Source: Gp1-AA122 sp036378535
GTDB taxonomy: Bacteria > Acidobacteriota > Terriglobia > Terriglobales > Acidobacteriaceae
DNA length: 64,000 bases
Assembly (NCBI GenBank): GCA_036378535.1
Contig: DASUWH010000024.1
Span: 5,665 to 69,664, forward strand
Direction of reading: 5' to 3'
Below the pieces are notes generated by a model that did no database searches, was not told where the DNA came from, and saw nothing but the letters and a program-made list of their open reading frames with translations. Below, in pieces: positions 40,421-49,290 of this stretch. Numbering within the stretch: the first letter of the stretch is position 1; each line of letters starts with the position of its first letter. Position numbers and translations under genes: made by a program.

Positions 40421-43237
40421 TTATCCCAGTTCTTCCAACTGCTTTCTGAGTTTATCGCGAAGAATCCTTAGTTCGTCCAGCCGACTTCGCATGCCATCGA
40501 CTACTTTACCCGGAGCCTTACTCAGAAATTGATCGTTACCCAGTTGCCGCTGCTTGCTTTCGATCTCCTTTTCGACCGCATCCAACTCCTTCTGCAGGCG
40601 GGCTCGCTCAACCTGGGTGTCGATTTTCCGCTCATACACGACGTGAACATCGAAGCGCGCCGTGTTCCGCGATCCACCTTTTTTGGCTAGCGAGGTTTCC
40701 ACGAAAGCGATCGTTTCCACATTGGCCAGGCGCTCCACTGCTCCGCGGTTTTGCTCGATGAGCGCACGCGTAGCCCGATCCTGCGCATAAATCTCGACCG
40801 GCACTTTCATCTTCGTTTCGACTTTGAGCTCCGCCCGCAAATTGCGCACGCTGACGATCAGATCCTGCAGAATGGCCATGTCGGTCTCGGCTGCCAGATC
40901 GATCTGCCGCTCGTCGACTTGCGGATACGGTGCCAGCGCAATCGACTTTGCCGGCGCCTGCCCTTCGTAAATCGCCTGCCAGATTTCCTCGGTTATAAAC
41001 GGCATGATCGGGTGCAGCAGGCGTAACGCAGCTTCGAACAAGCGAACCAGGTTGCCCGCCGCGACCCGCACTTCGCCGCCGTTGTCCGAGTTCAGCCGCG
41101 GCTTCAGCAGTTCCAGATACCAGTCGCAGAACTCGGTCCAGAAAAAGTTGTAGATGCCACTCGCCGCCTCATGGAAGCGGAAATCTGTCAACTCAGCGTT
41201 GACGTCCTTGGTGACCCGGTTGAAACGCGAGAGAATCCAACGATCCTCCAATGTCCGTGCTTCAAAGCCACACACGCCACCAGCTGACGACTGACGACTA
41301 ACAGCTGACGACTGGTCCGCCGGCTGATTCATAAACATGAAGCGCGCCGCATTCCAGATCTTGTTGGCAAAATTGCGGTAGCCCTCGGTCCGGCTCTCGT
41401 TAAACGCAATGTCCGTCCCCGGCGCCGCCATGGCCGCTAGCGTAAACCGGGTCGCATCTGTGCCGAAGCGGTCGATGATCTCCAGCGGATCAATTACGTT
41501 TCCTTTGGTCTTCGACATCTTCTGCCGCTCAGCGTCCCTCACCAGCGCGTGAATATAAACCTGCCGGAAGGGCACGCTGTCATCTTTTTTGTCGCCCCAG
41601 CCGCTGGCTTTCTTAATTGCGGGATCCTGCTGGTGCCCCTTCATGAAGTGGCAGCCAAACATGATCATGCGCGCGACCCAGAAGAAAAGTATCTCGTAGG
41701 CGGTAATCAGCAGCGTCGTGGGATAGAACACTTCCTGGTCGCGCGTCTTCTCCGGCCAGCCCAGGGTCGTGAAGGGCAGCAGCCCCGACGAGAACCAGGT
41801 GTCGAGCACGTCCGTATCCTGCTCCAGCTTGGTGCTGCCGCATTTCGGGCACTTTGCCGGCGTCTCCCGGGCCACGATCGTCTCGTTACAGTCGCCACAA
41901 TGCCACACCGGGATGCGGTGTCCCCACCACAACTGGCGCGACACCGGCCAATCCCGGATGTTGTTCATCCAATTCAGGTACACCTGCTTGTGATTTTCCG
42001 GAACAATCGAGACTTCTCCGCTTTCGACCACGCGAATGGCCGGCTCCGCCAGCGGCTTGATCTTCACGAACCACTGCTCGGAAATCCGCGGCTCGACCAC
42101 CGTCCCGCAGCGATCGCAGGTTCCGAGCGGAACCATGTAGTCCTTCGCGGAAACCAGGAAGCCTTGCTCCTCAAGATCGGCGACCACCCGCTCTCGCGCC
42201 TTAAAGCGGTCCAGGCTCGCATAAGGCCCCGCATTGGCATTCGTGCGCGCGTGCTCGTCGAGGATCTCGATCTGCGGCAGGTTGTGGCGACGCCCAGCTT
42301 CAAAGTCATTAGGATCGTGCGCCGGCGTCACCTTCACCGCCCCGGTGCCAAATTCCGGATTGGCCAGCTCATCGAGAATGATCGGGATCTCCCGATTCAT
42401 CAGCGGCAGCCGAACCTTCTTGCCATGCAGATGCCTGTAACGCTCGTCCGTCGCATTCACCGCGACCGCAGTGTCGCCCAGCATGGTTTCCGGCCGCGTC
42501 GTCGCCACCGTGATGAACTCGCGTGGGGAAGGCCGCTCCGGCCGTCCAGCGGCGCTCTGCGCCGCCGTCTGATCAGACTCCAGAGCCGTCTCGATCACCG
42601 GATACCGTATCTCCCAAATCTTTCCCGGAACATCCGAATGCTTCACTTCCAGATCGGAGATCACGGTCTCGCAGCGCGGGCACCAGTTGGCGATGTACTT
42701 CCCCCGATAGATCAGCCCTTCCTCATACAGCCGGACGAACACTTCGCGCACCGCGCGCGACAGGTTCTCGTCCATGGTGAAGTACTCGCGATCCCAATCC
42801 ACCGACGCGCCCAGGCGTTTCATCTGCTCGAGGATGGCGCCGCCATATTCGCGCTTCCACTCCCAAACGCGCTCCACAAACTTTTCTCGCCCCAACTCGC
42901 GCCGATTCTTGCCTTCTTTAGCCAGCTGGCGCTCGACCATCATCTGCGTCGCGATCCCGGCATGATCCGTGCCCGGCAGCCACAAGGTGAGGAACCCCCG
43001 CATGCGATGCCAGCGCACGATGATGTCCATCTGCGTCTGGTTGAGCATGTGCCCCATGTGCAGCCGCCCGGTCACATTGGGCGGAGGTAGCAGGAGCGTG
43101 AACACCGGCCGCTTCTCTCCCGGCGGAGGCGTCGGGACGGAGAACAGCTTCTCGGTGATCCAGTACTCGGCCCACCGCTTCTCGATAGCGGAAGGCTCGT
43201 ACGCTTTGGGCAGTTCGCGGGACATCGGAATCTTCAT
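40421..43237 (-). CDS. valS: Valyl-tRNA synthetase
   Basis: A 938-residue class I aminoacyl-tRNA synthetase, close to the usual length. Motifs are PPPNVTGRLHMGHML (HIGH region), the editing-domain TTRPETMLGDTAVAVN, the zinc-like CDRCGT and CGDC..CPKCGS pairs, KMSKTKGNVIDP (KMSKS region), DRWILSRFN, and the C-terminal coiled coil (ERARLQKELDAVEKEIESKQ). Two genome repeats lie in frame inside it: a heptamer array at 41282-41316 just before DRWILSRFN, and a palindrome at about 42523-42556 just before the editing-site TTRPETM. The start is ATG 43237, with an alternative 4 codons in (MSRELP). Confidence 0.96.
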   Translation of the reverse strand: MKIPMSRELPKAYEPSAIEKRWAEYWITEKLFSVPTPPPGEKRPVFTLLLPPPNVTGRLHMGHMLNQTQMDIIVRWHRMRGFLTLWLPGTDHAGIATQMMVERQLAKEGKNRRELGREKFVERVWEWKREYGGAILEQMKRLGASVDWDREYFTMDENLSRAVREVFVRLYEEGLIYRGKYIANWCPRCETVISDLEVKHSDVPGKIWEIRYPVIETALESDQTAAQSAAGRPERPSPREFITVATTRPETMLGDTAVAVNATDERYRHLHGKKVRLPLMNREIPIILDELANPEFGTGAVKVTPAHDPNDFEAGRRHNLPQIEILDEHARTNANAGPYASLDRFKARERVVADLEEQGFLVSAKDYMVPLGTCDRCGTVVEPRISEQWFVKIKPLAEPAIRVVESGEVSIVPENHKQVYLNWMNNIRDWPVSRQLWWGHRIPVWHCGDCNETIVARETPAKCPKCGSTKLEQDTDVLDTWFSSGLLPFTTLGWPEKTRDQEVFYPTTLLITAYEILFFWVARMIMFGCHFMKGHQQDPAIKKASGWGDKKDDSVPFRQVYIHALVRDAERQKMSKTKGNVIDPLEIIDRFGTDATRFTLAAMAAPGTDIAFNESRTEGYRNFANKIWNAARFMFMNQPADQSSAVSRQSSAGGVCGFEARTLEDRWILSRFNRVTKDVNAELTDFRFHEAASGIYNFFWTEFCDWYLELLKPRLNSDNGGEVRVAAGNLVRLFEAALRLLHPIMPFITEEIWQAIYEGQAPAKSIALAPYPQVDERQIDLAAETDMAILQDLIVSVRNLRAELKVETKMKVPVEIYAQDRATRALIEQNRGAVERLANVETIAFVETSLAKKGGSRNTARFDVHVVYERKIDTQVERARLQKELDAVEKEIESKQRQLGNDQFLSKAPGKVVDGMRSRLDELRILRDKLRKQLEELG
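41282..41316. repeat. Heptamer repeat array inside valS
   Basis: Read in the gene direction the units are GTCGTCA GCTGTTA GTCGTCA GTCGTCA GCTGGTG, the same heptamer type as the intergenic arrays at 7917 and 8851. In frame it encodes QSSAVSRQSSAGG, a linker between the catalytic and anticodon-binding parts. Confidence 0.65.
42523..42556. repeat. Palindromic repeat inside valS
   Basis: About 22 of 26 bases match the GTAGGGACGGCC-type palindrome of the nadC-valS gap (CGTGGGGAAGGCCGCTCCGG here). It encodes AAGRPERPSPRE in a surface loop of the editing domain. It is followed by a second hairpin (GCGGCGC/GCGCCGC). Confidence 0.6.
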
Positions 43238-43245
43238 TGAGCCGG

Positions 43246-43381
43246 GTGCCCCACCCTTGCGCTTTAGCGCAGGGTAGGGGTGTTATGAACTACCTGCCCC
43301 ACCCTTCCGCTTCAGCGCAGGGGCAGGGGTGTTATCAACTGGGTGCCCAACCCTTGCGCTTTAGCACAGGGTGGGGGTGTT
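43246..43381. repeat. Three tandem hairpin repeats upstream of valS
   Basis: Three copies of about 46-48 bases, each containing a CCCACCCTTGCGC / GCGCAGGG hairpin, start at about 43246, 43294 and 43343. The first is 9 bases upstream of the valS start codon (reading leftwards), so they would be in its leader. Confidence 0.7.
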
Positions 43382-43491
43382 CGATTCAGCCTTGAGCCGC
43401 ACCAAGTTTCAGGAATCCCGCTTCTTCCAGAGACGCGACGAAGCGCTGAATGCAGCTGAATCCTTGATATTACAGGCGGCTGGAAAAGGGG

Positions 43492-43505
43492 GTCAAACGA
43501 GTGCG
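43492..43505. repeat. Left copy of the 14-bp target-site duplication
   Basis: GTCAAACGAGTGCG, directly outside the left terminal inverted repeat. It is identical to 58768-58781. Confidence 0.85.
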
Positions 43506-43656
43506 GGGGATAATGGATGCAGCAGCGAAGTGCCAGCACTCTAATTTCGCTAATCTCGCGAAACCAGCATAAACACTGGCTGACATGCATGCGACATGCG
43601 CCGGACCATAGTAAATACTAGCGATTCTGCATGTCGTACTGGCTAAGCAGAGCGAG
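43506..43656 (+). repeat. Left terminal inverted repeat
   Basis: It starts GGGGATAATGGATGCAGCAG. The first 36 bases match the right end exactly. Further shared blocks are CCAGCATAAACACTGGCT, GCATGCGACATGCG and CTAGCGATTCTGCA. Internal small palindromes (CCAG...CTGG, GCATGC) could be integrase sites. Confidence 0.88.
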
Positions 43657-43766
43657 TGCGCGCGCGAGCGGGGGATGCCGAACCTGGTTGAACATACCCT
43701 TTCGTAAGACTTTACAGGAAGTACCTGATACCACTAAACTGGCGGGCCAGTCCACAATAGACATGC

Positions 43767-44057
43767 ATGTCAAATCCTGCCACAACACGGCAAGGTTACA
43801 GAATCAATGTTCGCGCAAGCCTCCGCGCTATTGTGGGTTGGTTTGCAGAGGTGATTGGTGCACCCGCCATCATCCGCGAATTCGAGTACGTTGACCCAAT
43901 CACGAATGAGGCCGTCTATCTCTCAACGGGAACACGATACTCTGTGCTCCACGTTGGAGATAAACGATACTTTTTCGAGCGTTTAACCGGCCGGTTTGAC
44001 GGAACCGGTCAGTTACTTGAGGAGCGTGTTGCCGACCGGCTGGAACTCTTGAACTAG
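43767..44057 (+). CDS. Small hypothetical protein at the left end of the element
   Basis: A 96-residue protein from ATG 43767. The sequence IREFEYVDPITNEAVYLSTG, RYSVLHVGDKRYFFERLTGR suggests a small beta-rich domain. No family is recognised. It is convergent with the GIY-YIG gene and overlaps it by 45 bases at the 3' end. Confidence 0.5.
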   Translation: MSNPATTRQGYRINVRASLRAIVGWFAEVIGAPAIIREFEYVDPITNEAVYLSTGTRYSVLHVGDKRYFFERLTGRFDGTGQLLEERVADRLELLN

Positions 44058-44306
44058 CGCATATTCGCGCTGGGTTCTTGCCGCATCGCCATCTATCGCT
44101 TCTGCAAAGAAGTGGGTTATACCGGAGACCGGCGGATTGTTGAGATGGACTCTCAGTCGCTCCGGCAGGTTTCCGGTCTTTCCCACATAAAGGATTCTGT
44201 AATAGCCGTCGCCGGTCGGCTTGGCTAAGCCGTACACTCCCCCGACTTGGCGTATTCCAGCAATCCCAGTCTCATCAAAAGTGAATGGACCGTATTGGAA
44301 AGGCAT
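44013..44306 (-). CDS. GIY-YIG nuclease-like protein
   Basis: A 97-residue protein. Its core reads GVYGLAKPTGDGYYRILYVG, KTGNLPERLRVHL, with the GIY (GVY) and YIG (YVG) strands correctly spaced, the Arg in ERLRVH, a Glu in TQREYALVQEF and an Asn in QPVGN. That is a minimal GIY-YIG endonuclease domain. Casposons commonly carry accessory nucleases; whether it helps mobility or protects the element is unknown. The start is ATG 44306 behind GGGGG. Confidence 0.7.
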   Translation of the reverse strand: MPFQYGPFTFDETGIAGIRQVGGVYGLAKPTGDGYYRILYVGKTGNLPERLRVHLNNPPVSGITHFFAEAIDGDAARTQREYALVQEFQPVGNTLLK

Positions 44307-44993
44307 TTGCGGTTGCTACCCCCTTTCTAAAATTTGCTTCCGATCAAGCCTTCAACAACTATGAAACGTAAGTAGCCGGGTAAGCTATAGGCGAAATGCC
44401 TTAGCTGTTGGTTACTTTTGTAGGCGGTATTTTTAGCCGGACGCGAAGCTATGAATCCAGCAACAATCCTTTTGATGACGGAACATCGCGGAACGGATAC
44501 TGTTGAGACGGCAAACGATGAAGTTTTCGGCGCGAGTACCACAAACATCTCCAGTCTTCCATCGCCGGGCATCCAATGGCGACCGAAGTGTGGTCACTCG
44601 GATTTGAAGAGCTAACCTACGACACGCTTGCCCGGTTTACGTGCCGCGACACACCCTTAAATGGACATTCTTAACATTGGCGCGCCTATCCACGCCGGGG
44701 TTCCGAGCTCAGTTCCGTGGCTCTCAGACCACGTAGAAACCGCCCAGACAATGTGATTGTGTGCTGGTGTTCAAAGGCAATCAAGAGGGGGAATCCAGTT
44801 TGTTACTGTCAAGCCTTCTTTGTTTTCATGAGTCCCCCTTCGCCTAAGTTCCCGCAGATCACCCCTGGGTGCTGGGCCCGCCGCGCTCGCGAGCGACACG
44901 CGCAGGGCTGAGATGAGCTAAACTGCTCGGGCGCGCGCTCGATGCGCTTGGGTTGCGCTGCCTATTGCCTTCCGGCTCAAACGCGCGACAATA
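44307..44993. other. Non-coding stretch inside the element
   Basis: About 690 bases with only short open frames. One at 44717-44911 is Arg- and Cys-rich and not convincing. A GC-rich palindrome (CGCGCTCGCGAGCG) lies near 44881-44894. It probably holds promoters for the flanking genes. Confidence 0.4.
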
Positions 44994-45449
44994 ATGAGGC
45001 CAAATACGAGTCATTCAAGTGCGGAGCCTCCGATCTTCTCTCGACCTGAAAAGGGATCACACCTGTTCACCATTCAGTACGAGATCGACATGCTGGAGTT
45101 CTGCTACCAGGCCCTTGTGTCCAACATTGGACAATGGGGAGACGTTAGAATGGCTTGGGCAATGCTGGAAGCGTTCTTATTACATTATAGGAATCTAATT
45201 GAGTTCTTTGGCAGCAAGGGCGATCTGAAAGTGTCTGAGCCCGACGTGTGGTCGCCCCGAGCCCTCAAGGGTGATGAACTGAAAACAATTTCAGATCGAG
45301 CACTCTGCAAAAAGTACCGTGGGCCAATTTCTGCCTATCTTCAGCACTGCACAAAGAAGCGTGCTCAGCTTGATCGCAGCTGGAACGTGGTAGAGATGTA
45401 TAGGGAAATCAGTCAGCTGATTGCTAAATTTCGTGCGATATTTCCCTAA
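44994..45449 (+). CDS. Helical hypothetical protein (HEPN-like appearance)
   Basis: A 151-residue all-helical protein. The segment FTIQYEIDMLEFCYQALVSN, MAWAMLEAFLLHYRNLIEFF resembles proteins with a conserved aromatic/Arg-rich helix pair seen in HEPN-like families, but the RxxxxH motif is not evident. No membrane segment. It is followed 43 bases on by a small gene. The role in the element is unknown. Confidence 0.5.
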   Translation: MRPNTSHSSAEPPIFSRPEKGSHLFTIQYEIDMLEFCYQALVSNIGQWGDVRMAWAMLEAFLLHYRNLIEFFGSKGDLKVSEPDVWSPRALKGDELKTISDRALCKKYRGPISAYLQHCTKKRAQLDRSWNVVEMYREISQLIAKFRAIFP

Positions 45450-45492
45450 TCTGCAAAAATAAGCTGAATGTCCGATCCGAGGAGAGAAACGT

Positions 45493-45720
45493 ATGCCGGT
45501 GAGCACCGAAAAAAGGGTAGGCACAGAGTTACCCTTCAAAACATTTACTACGCTGGAAGGAAAAAGTCTGCTGGTCTTCCGTACTTCTGGCGGTGAATTT
45601 CACGTTTTCAAAGAAGTTGAGGCAAAGGAAGCTGCAAAGCAATGTGGGGCCGATCCCGACAACCTTGGAATCAGGAACAACACGCGAGACCTGTGGGAAT
45701 ATCTGTGGGAAAAAGAGTAG
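45493..45720 (+). CDS. Small hypothetical protein
   Basis: 75 residues from ATG 45493 with a good ribosome site (GAGGAGAG). FKTFTTLEGKSLLVFRTSGG, EFHVFKEVEAKEAAKQCGAD suggests an alpha/beta mini-domain. The family is not recognised. It is convergent with the polymerase gene. Confidence 0.5.
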   Translation: MPVSTEKRVGTELPFKTFTTLEGKSLLVFRTSGGEFHVFKEVEAKEAAKQCGADPDNLGIRNNTRDLWEYLWEKE

Positions 45721-45802
45721 CCGTTCGCAAGTTCGAATGAGGAGTCTCGATGTCGGTTCAGTTCTCGTTAGATTTAGCCGCTGTGTATCGATATGCTGCC
45801 AC

Positions 45803-48721
45803 CTACGAGCTCCCTTTGCATGCCGTCTGCCTGTAATGGTTGTGCAAAAATCTCATTAATTTAGCAAGCGTTTCTCTTCGGACTGCTTTCCCTTTTCTCA
45901 TGCGTGAAATACTCTCGGAATCCAGCCCAGTTCGGCGAGAAATTTCTCGGTCGCTCAACTTTCTCAGCGCTTTCGGAAGCGTGATCTTTTCCTGGTTGGC
46001 ACAACGGGTGAGCCTTTCACCATCCAGAATGTAGGCATCTTCGGAACTCCCCCTATCCACTTCTTTGCCAATTAATTGAAAGACCTGTTTTGCAATCACA
46101 GGCCTCCGGCGCAGCAGTCCCACGGTATCCTTCTTACACAGGGAACCATCGGGCGCGAGTGATTTAAATTCAGGCCTCTCACTATACTTTTGGATAACGT
46201 CGCGCATTCTCTGGGTGCCCAGCGGCATGATTTTCCCGTTCACAGAGAAGAACCACGAATTCAACTTCCCTTTTTTTCCCGTTTGAATCGAAACATATTC
46301 CAGATCATCCCAGACTGCAGGCTTGTCGCAGAAAGATGTAACGAGGGTTTCTTTTGAGAACGACAGCACTGGGCTAATCACGAACCTGTACGGGCGGGCC
46401 GCGTCGCGGTCAATCAGTCGGAGATTGCGCAGAACGTTGGGTGTGGTGATGGCCAATTTGCGCATTGACAGATATCGAAACCAGTTTGGTTCGGTTTCAT
46501 CAAAATTGAGAATTTTTCTCCATGCTTCGACAACCCAAAGCGGGAACGTTTTCGCCTTGTAATGCTTCGGTTTGTATCGTTCCCGTTTATCTGGGAAATA
46601 ATAAACACCCAAGCCATGTTCGCTGGGCTTTATGATTTCCCGGTCCGTGCAAAGGCAATACCGTTTACTGGAAATTGCAAACCCATATAATTGTTGCTGT
46701 TTCCCCCTTATCTCTTTCCCATTTTCATCAAATGCTAGCTCGTAATTGCAATCTTCAATCTTCAGCAGATTCTTCACAATTCTCGGGTTGTAAGGATTTA
46801 TTCGATCAAATCTCCTGCAAATATCCTGGACTTCTTTCCATGGCAGCGCCTTAACTGCCTCTCGCCCATCCGGCAATCTGTGTTCGCCGCCTGCGCATGC
46901 CACTAATCCACCCGTTTCTGTTGAAACGATTGCCATGCTGTCGGTATCACACATCAGGTAAGACCCACCTGCGTCGGTCACCGATTTTTCCAGCATGGCG
47001 AGCAATAAACGACCACTGGCGGTGATCCAGGAAGCAATGAAAGGACAAAACCAGGGTCCGGGAACCTCGACCTTTTCGGGGTTGGGTTGGAGATCAAAAT
47101 TGATCTCGCCAGAAAAAACGTGAACCTTCTTTTTACTCTTTCGTCCGAAACGTTTGCCGTTGACCTCGACCGCCAACCCATAGCAACCAGCGTTGGCCAG
47201 GCATTTGTAAAATTCTCGAACCGCACCGGGGGATTTTTCTTTCCCTTCGATAACAACGTTGTAGAAATTGTGTAGTTCTGGATCAATGGTTCTATCGCCC
47301 AGCTTAGTTGGCCTTAAGCCTTTCTGGACACCGACCGGAATGATGCTAATTGCCTTTATGACCTTTGGCGTTCTACCCGTCTGTATTTTGGACATCACAA
47401 GATCAGGTCCGGAATACCAGATCGGACATTTCGACGTGAGAGGGTTAATGCCGATGTTCGTGCTCTCGCCCTCTACATCGTTGAATATTGCGCGTACGGG
47501 CAGCACGTCTCCACGAGGCTCTACCAACGCAAAGAAGTTAAGCTTTCGCCAATTTTCCGCATCAAACATATCCTGCAAGGTCACAGAGCTAAGGAACTCG
47601 CGAACCTCTTTCGTGGACTCAAGTACCCTCACGTCCTCGGCGATCATGTAATCCCAAATTCCCAAAAGGGAGTTGCACGTTGGATATTCCGACGTAAAAT
47701 CAACGAACATTACGGGCATTAGTTCCTTCCGAATACGGCACTCCGCCCGGCCCCCGTAGTAGGACTGCATAGCAATTCCGTGTACCTCGTTGGAAAGCGA
47801 AAATTTATCGACTGGAAATTGAAGGCCCATGCTTTCGAGAAAAGCTTTCGACAAGCTCGCGGGGCTGAATATTTTTTCGGGAGGAATATCGATTGGAAGG
47901 TCGTCGAACTCCCGTTTGATTGCGTTGAGCAGATCGAAAGTAGCTTTCACATCCTGGCGGCAGTACGTAATTTCCTTTTTCGTTATGCTTCCAGTCGGCT
48001 TGTGCTGGAGCTTGCCTGGCACGCCCCATTCCCTGCATGCGGCATCGAGAGAATAGTGGCGATTGCGCATGCCAAAGCCAATCGAAAGCAAGTCTAGAAA
48101 GCGACCGCCACGCACACTCCCGTATTCGTAATCTCTGTGTCCGGACGTGAAACTCAGAAACGCAGAACGCGAATTCCTTGGGGTCATTATGAGGCGCGGC
48201 TGAATTTTGTCAGGGGCCCCATTGTGCTCCTTGAATACCAGCGACCAAACTTTCCCACGTCTCTTTGCAACCTTGTAGTCGAGGGCGAGGCAGCTGAGAT
48301 CAAAACAGAGATTTGCGCCAACGATAACGCATCCTCGAAGGTACATGGGCAGCAACACCTTTTTCACGAAGTCCGTCCGCGAGTACAGTCGCATGCGCGC
48401 GTGGCGTCCACGAACGGTATCGGTCTGAGCCTTTGTCGCAAAGCTTCGTAGCATTTCCAGAGCTTTTTTCCCGAGGCGCTCGTCCACGTCCTCTGCGTAG
48501 ACGATTCCTTCCTCTATACAGACGTAAAGGCCATCTCGAAGCTCACATTTCCGGTAGAAAGCGAAATTAAGTAATTGCTTGGCGTCGATGGTAGTTTCGC
48601 AGTCGACGATCAGTGCTGTAGGAGCCCAGCGGTCCGAACCCTCGAATGTCATATCATGAGACTTGTCTTGCTCCATGTCCGTGTGGACGCGCAGGTATAG
48701 GTCCATTGCAGGCAGAATCAT
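45803..48721 (-). CDS. Family B DNA polymerase with proofreading domain and C-terminal HTH
   Basis: A 972-residue PolB. Exonuclease motifs: DCETT (Asp40/Glu42), NLCFD (Asn137-Asp141), YCRQD (Tyr253/Asp257). Polymerase motifs: A, VDFTSEYPT (Asp341); B, KCLANAGCYG (Lys506-Gly515); C, CDTDS (Asp592/Asp594). All catalytic residues are present. Motifs A and B are about 165 residues apart, more than in minimal B polymerases, leaving room for an insertion. The last 50 residues (LSDREISRRTGLDSESISRM, RKGKAVRRETLAKLMRFL) look like an XRE-type HTH, unusual for PolB. The start overlaps the upstream gene's stop (ATGA). It probably replicates or repairs the casposon ends during transposition. Confidence 0.93.
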   Translation of the reverse strand: MILPAMDLYLRVHTDMEQDKSHDMTFEGSDRWAPTALIVDCETTIDAKQLLNFAFYRKCELRDGLYVCIEEGIVYAEDVDERLGKKALEMLRSFATKAQTDTVRGRHARMRLYSRTDFVKKVLLPMYLRGCVIVGANLCFDLSCLALDYKVAKRRGKVWSLVFKEHNGAPDKIQPRLIMTPRNSRSAFLSFTSGHRDYEYGSVRGGRFLDLLSIGFGMRNRHYSLDAACREWGVPGKLQHKPTGSITKKEITYCRQDVKATFDLLNAIKREFDDLPIDIPPEKIFSPASLSKAFLESMGLQFPVDKFSLSNEVHGIAMQSYYGGRAECRIRKELMPVMFVDFTSEYPTCNSLLGIWDYMIAEDVRVLESTKEVREFLSSVTLQDMFDAENWRKLNFFALVEPRGDVLPVRAIFNDVEGESTNIGINPLTSKCPIWYSGPDLVMSKIQTGRTPKVIKAISIIPVGVQKGLRPTKLGDRTIDPELHNFYNVVIEGKEKSPGAVREFYKCLANAGCYGLAVEVNGKRFGRKSKKKVHVFSGEINFDLQPNPEKVEVPGPWFCPFIASWITASGRLLLAMLEKSVTDAGGSYLMCDTDSMAIVSTETGGLVACAGGEHRLPDGREAVKALPWKEVQDICRRFDRINPYNPRIVKNLLKIEDCNYELAFDENGKEIRGKQQQLYGFAISSKRYCLCTDREIIKPSEHGLGVYYFPDKRERYKPKHYKAKTFPLWVVEAWRKILNFDETEPNWFRYLSMRKLAITTPNVLRNLRLIDRDAARPYRFVISPVLSFSKETLVTSFCDKPAVWDDLEYVSIQTGKKGKLNSWFFSVNGKIMPLGTQRMRDVIQKYSERPEFKSLAPDGSLCKKDTVGLLRRRPVIAKQVFQLIGKEVDRGSSEDAYILDGERLTRCANQEKITLPKALRKLSDREISRRTGLDSESISRMRKGKAVRRETLAKLMRFLHNHYRQTACKGSS

Positions 48722-48969
48722 CTAGTCCTCCAGAGCCCGTTCATCAGGCGGTTCAGATCACTGATGAGAACGTCGGGAATAAAAGCGACAACGGCTCTTC
48801 CTGATTTCGGATTCCAGGAAATGTGGAAGTGTCCTTCAACTGGGTGACGCGCATCACACTTCGAACAAAAACACCATTCCCATTCCGGTGGACAGGGATG
48901 AGTAGTGTCCCAGGGAATCACTAGGACCTTGCCATTTGTTTTGTATACGCCACGTCGCCTTGGTTTCAT
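48718..48969 (-). CDS. Small Cys-containing protein coupled to PolB
   Basis: An 83-residue protein with CPPEWEWCFCSKCDARHPVE, GHFHISW, giving CxC..C and His residues that could bind zinc. Its stop codon overlaps the polymerase start (ATGA), implying translational coupling, and it starts 4 bases after the gene at 48973 stops. The family is not recognised; a polymerase accessory role is inferred from position alone. Confidence 0.55.
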   Translation of the reverse strand: MKPRRRGVYKTNGKVLVIPWDTTHPCPPEWEWCFCSKCDARHPVEGHFHISWNPKSGRAVVAFIPDVLISDLNRLMNGLWRTR

Positions 48970-48972
48970 AAG

Positions 48973-49290
48973 TTAGCTCGTCTCAGCCTCTTCTTCTAAC
49001 CACAAAGCCCATTGCCACATCCGCTCCGACAGCAGTTCCAGAAACACCGAGCAGGACTTCAGAATGAGAGCGACTCGTTTAGTCCGGTTGGGCTCGAACT
49101 TCATACTCACGCCTGCCGCTTCTCGATTGCGGGTCACCTGTCGATGGCTCGCGAGACCCACTGGCGCGACCAAGTGCGGATCATGCTTACGCCCGCTCAC
49201 GTGCTCTTCCTCAATAGGACCAAGCTCAGGCTCTCCCAGGAGGCTTGGTGGGTTGAGAATTCCTTTTTCGCGGTAGCGCTTCAGCCTCAC
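48973..49290 (-). CDS. Hypothetical protein of the polymerase operon
   Basis: 105 residues with MKFEPNRTKRVALILKSCSV, FLELLSERMWQWALWLEEEA near the C terminus. The frame overlaps the stop of the upstream gene by 4 bases (ATGA). Charged and partly helical, with no recognised domain. Coding is supported by the chain of 4-base overlaps running through the operon. Confidence 0.5.
   Translation of the reverse strand: MRLKRYREKGILNPPSLLGEPELGPIEEEHVSGRKHDPHLVAPVGLASHRQVTRNREAAGVSMKFEPNRTKRVALILKSCSVFLELLSERMWQWALWLEEEAETS

Noticed and set aside
41549..43090. A 513-codon open frame on the plus strand
   Set aside because: Fully antisense to valS, whose protein is unmistakable. The frame is open only because of GC-rich codon bias.
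43312..43590. Minus frame crossing the left boundary of the element
   Set aside because: It runs through the hairpin array, the duplication and the terminal repeat, so it cannot be an ancestral gene.
44717..44911. 64-codon frame inside the element
   Set aside because: No ribosome site, odd composition, no domain.
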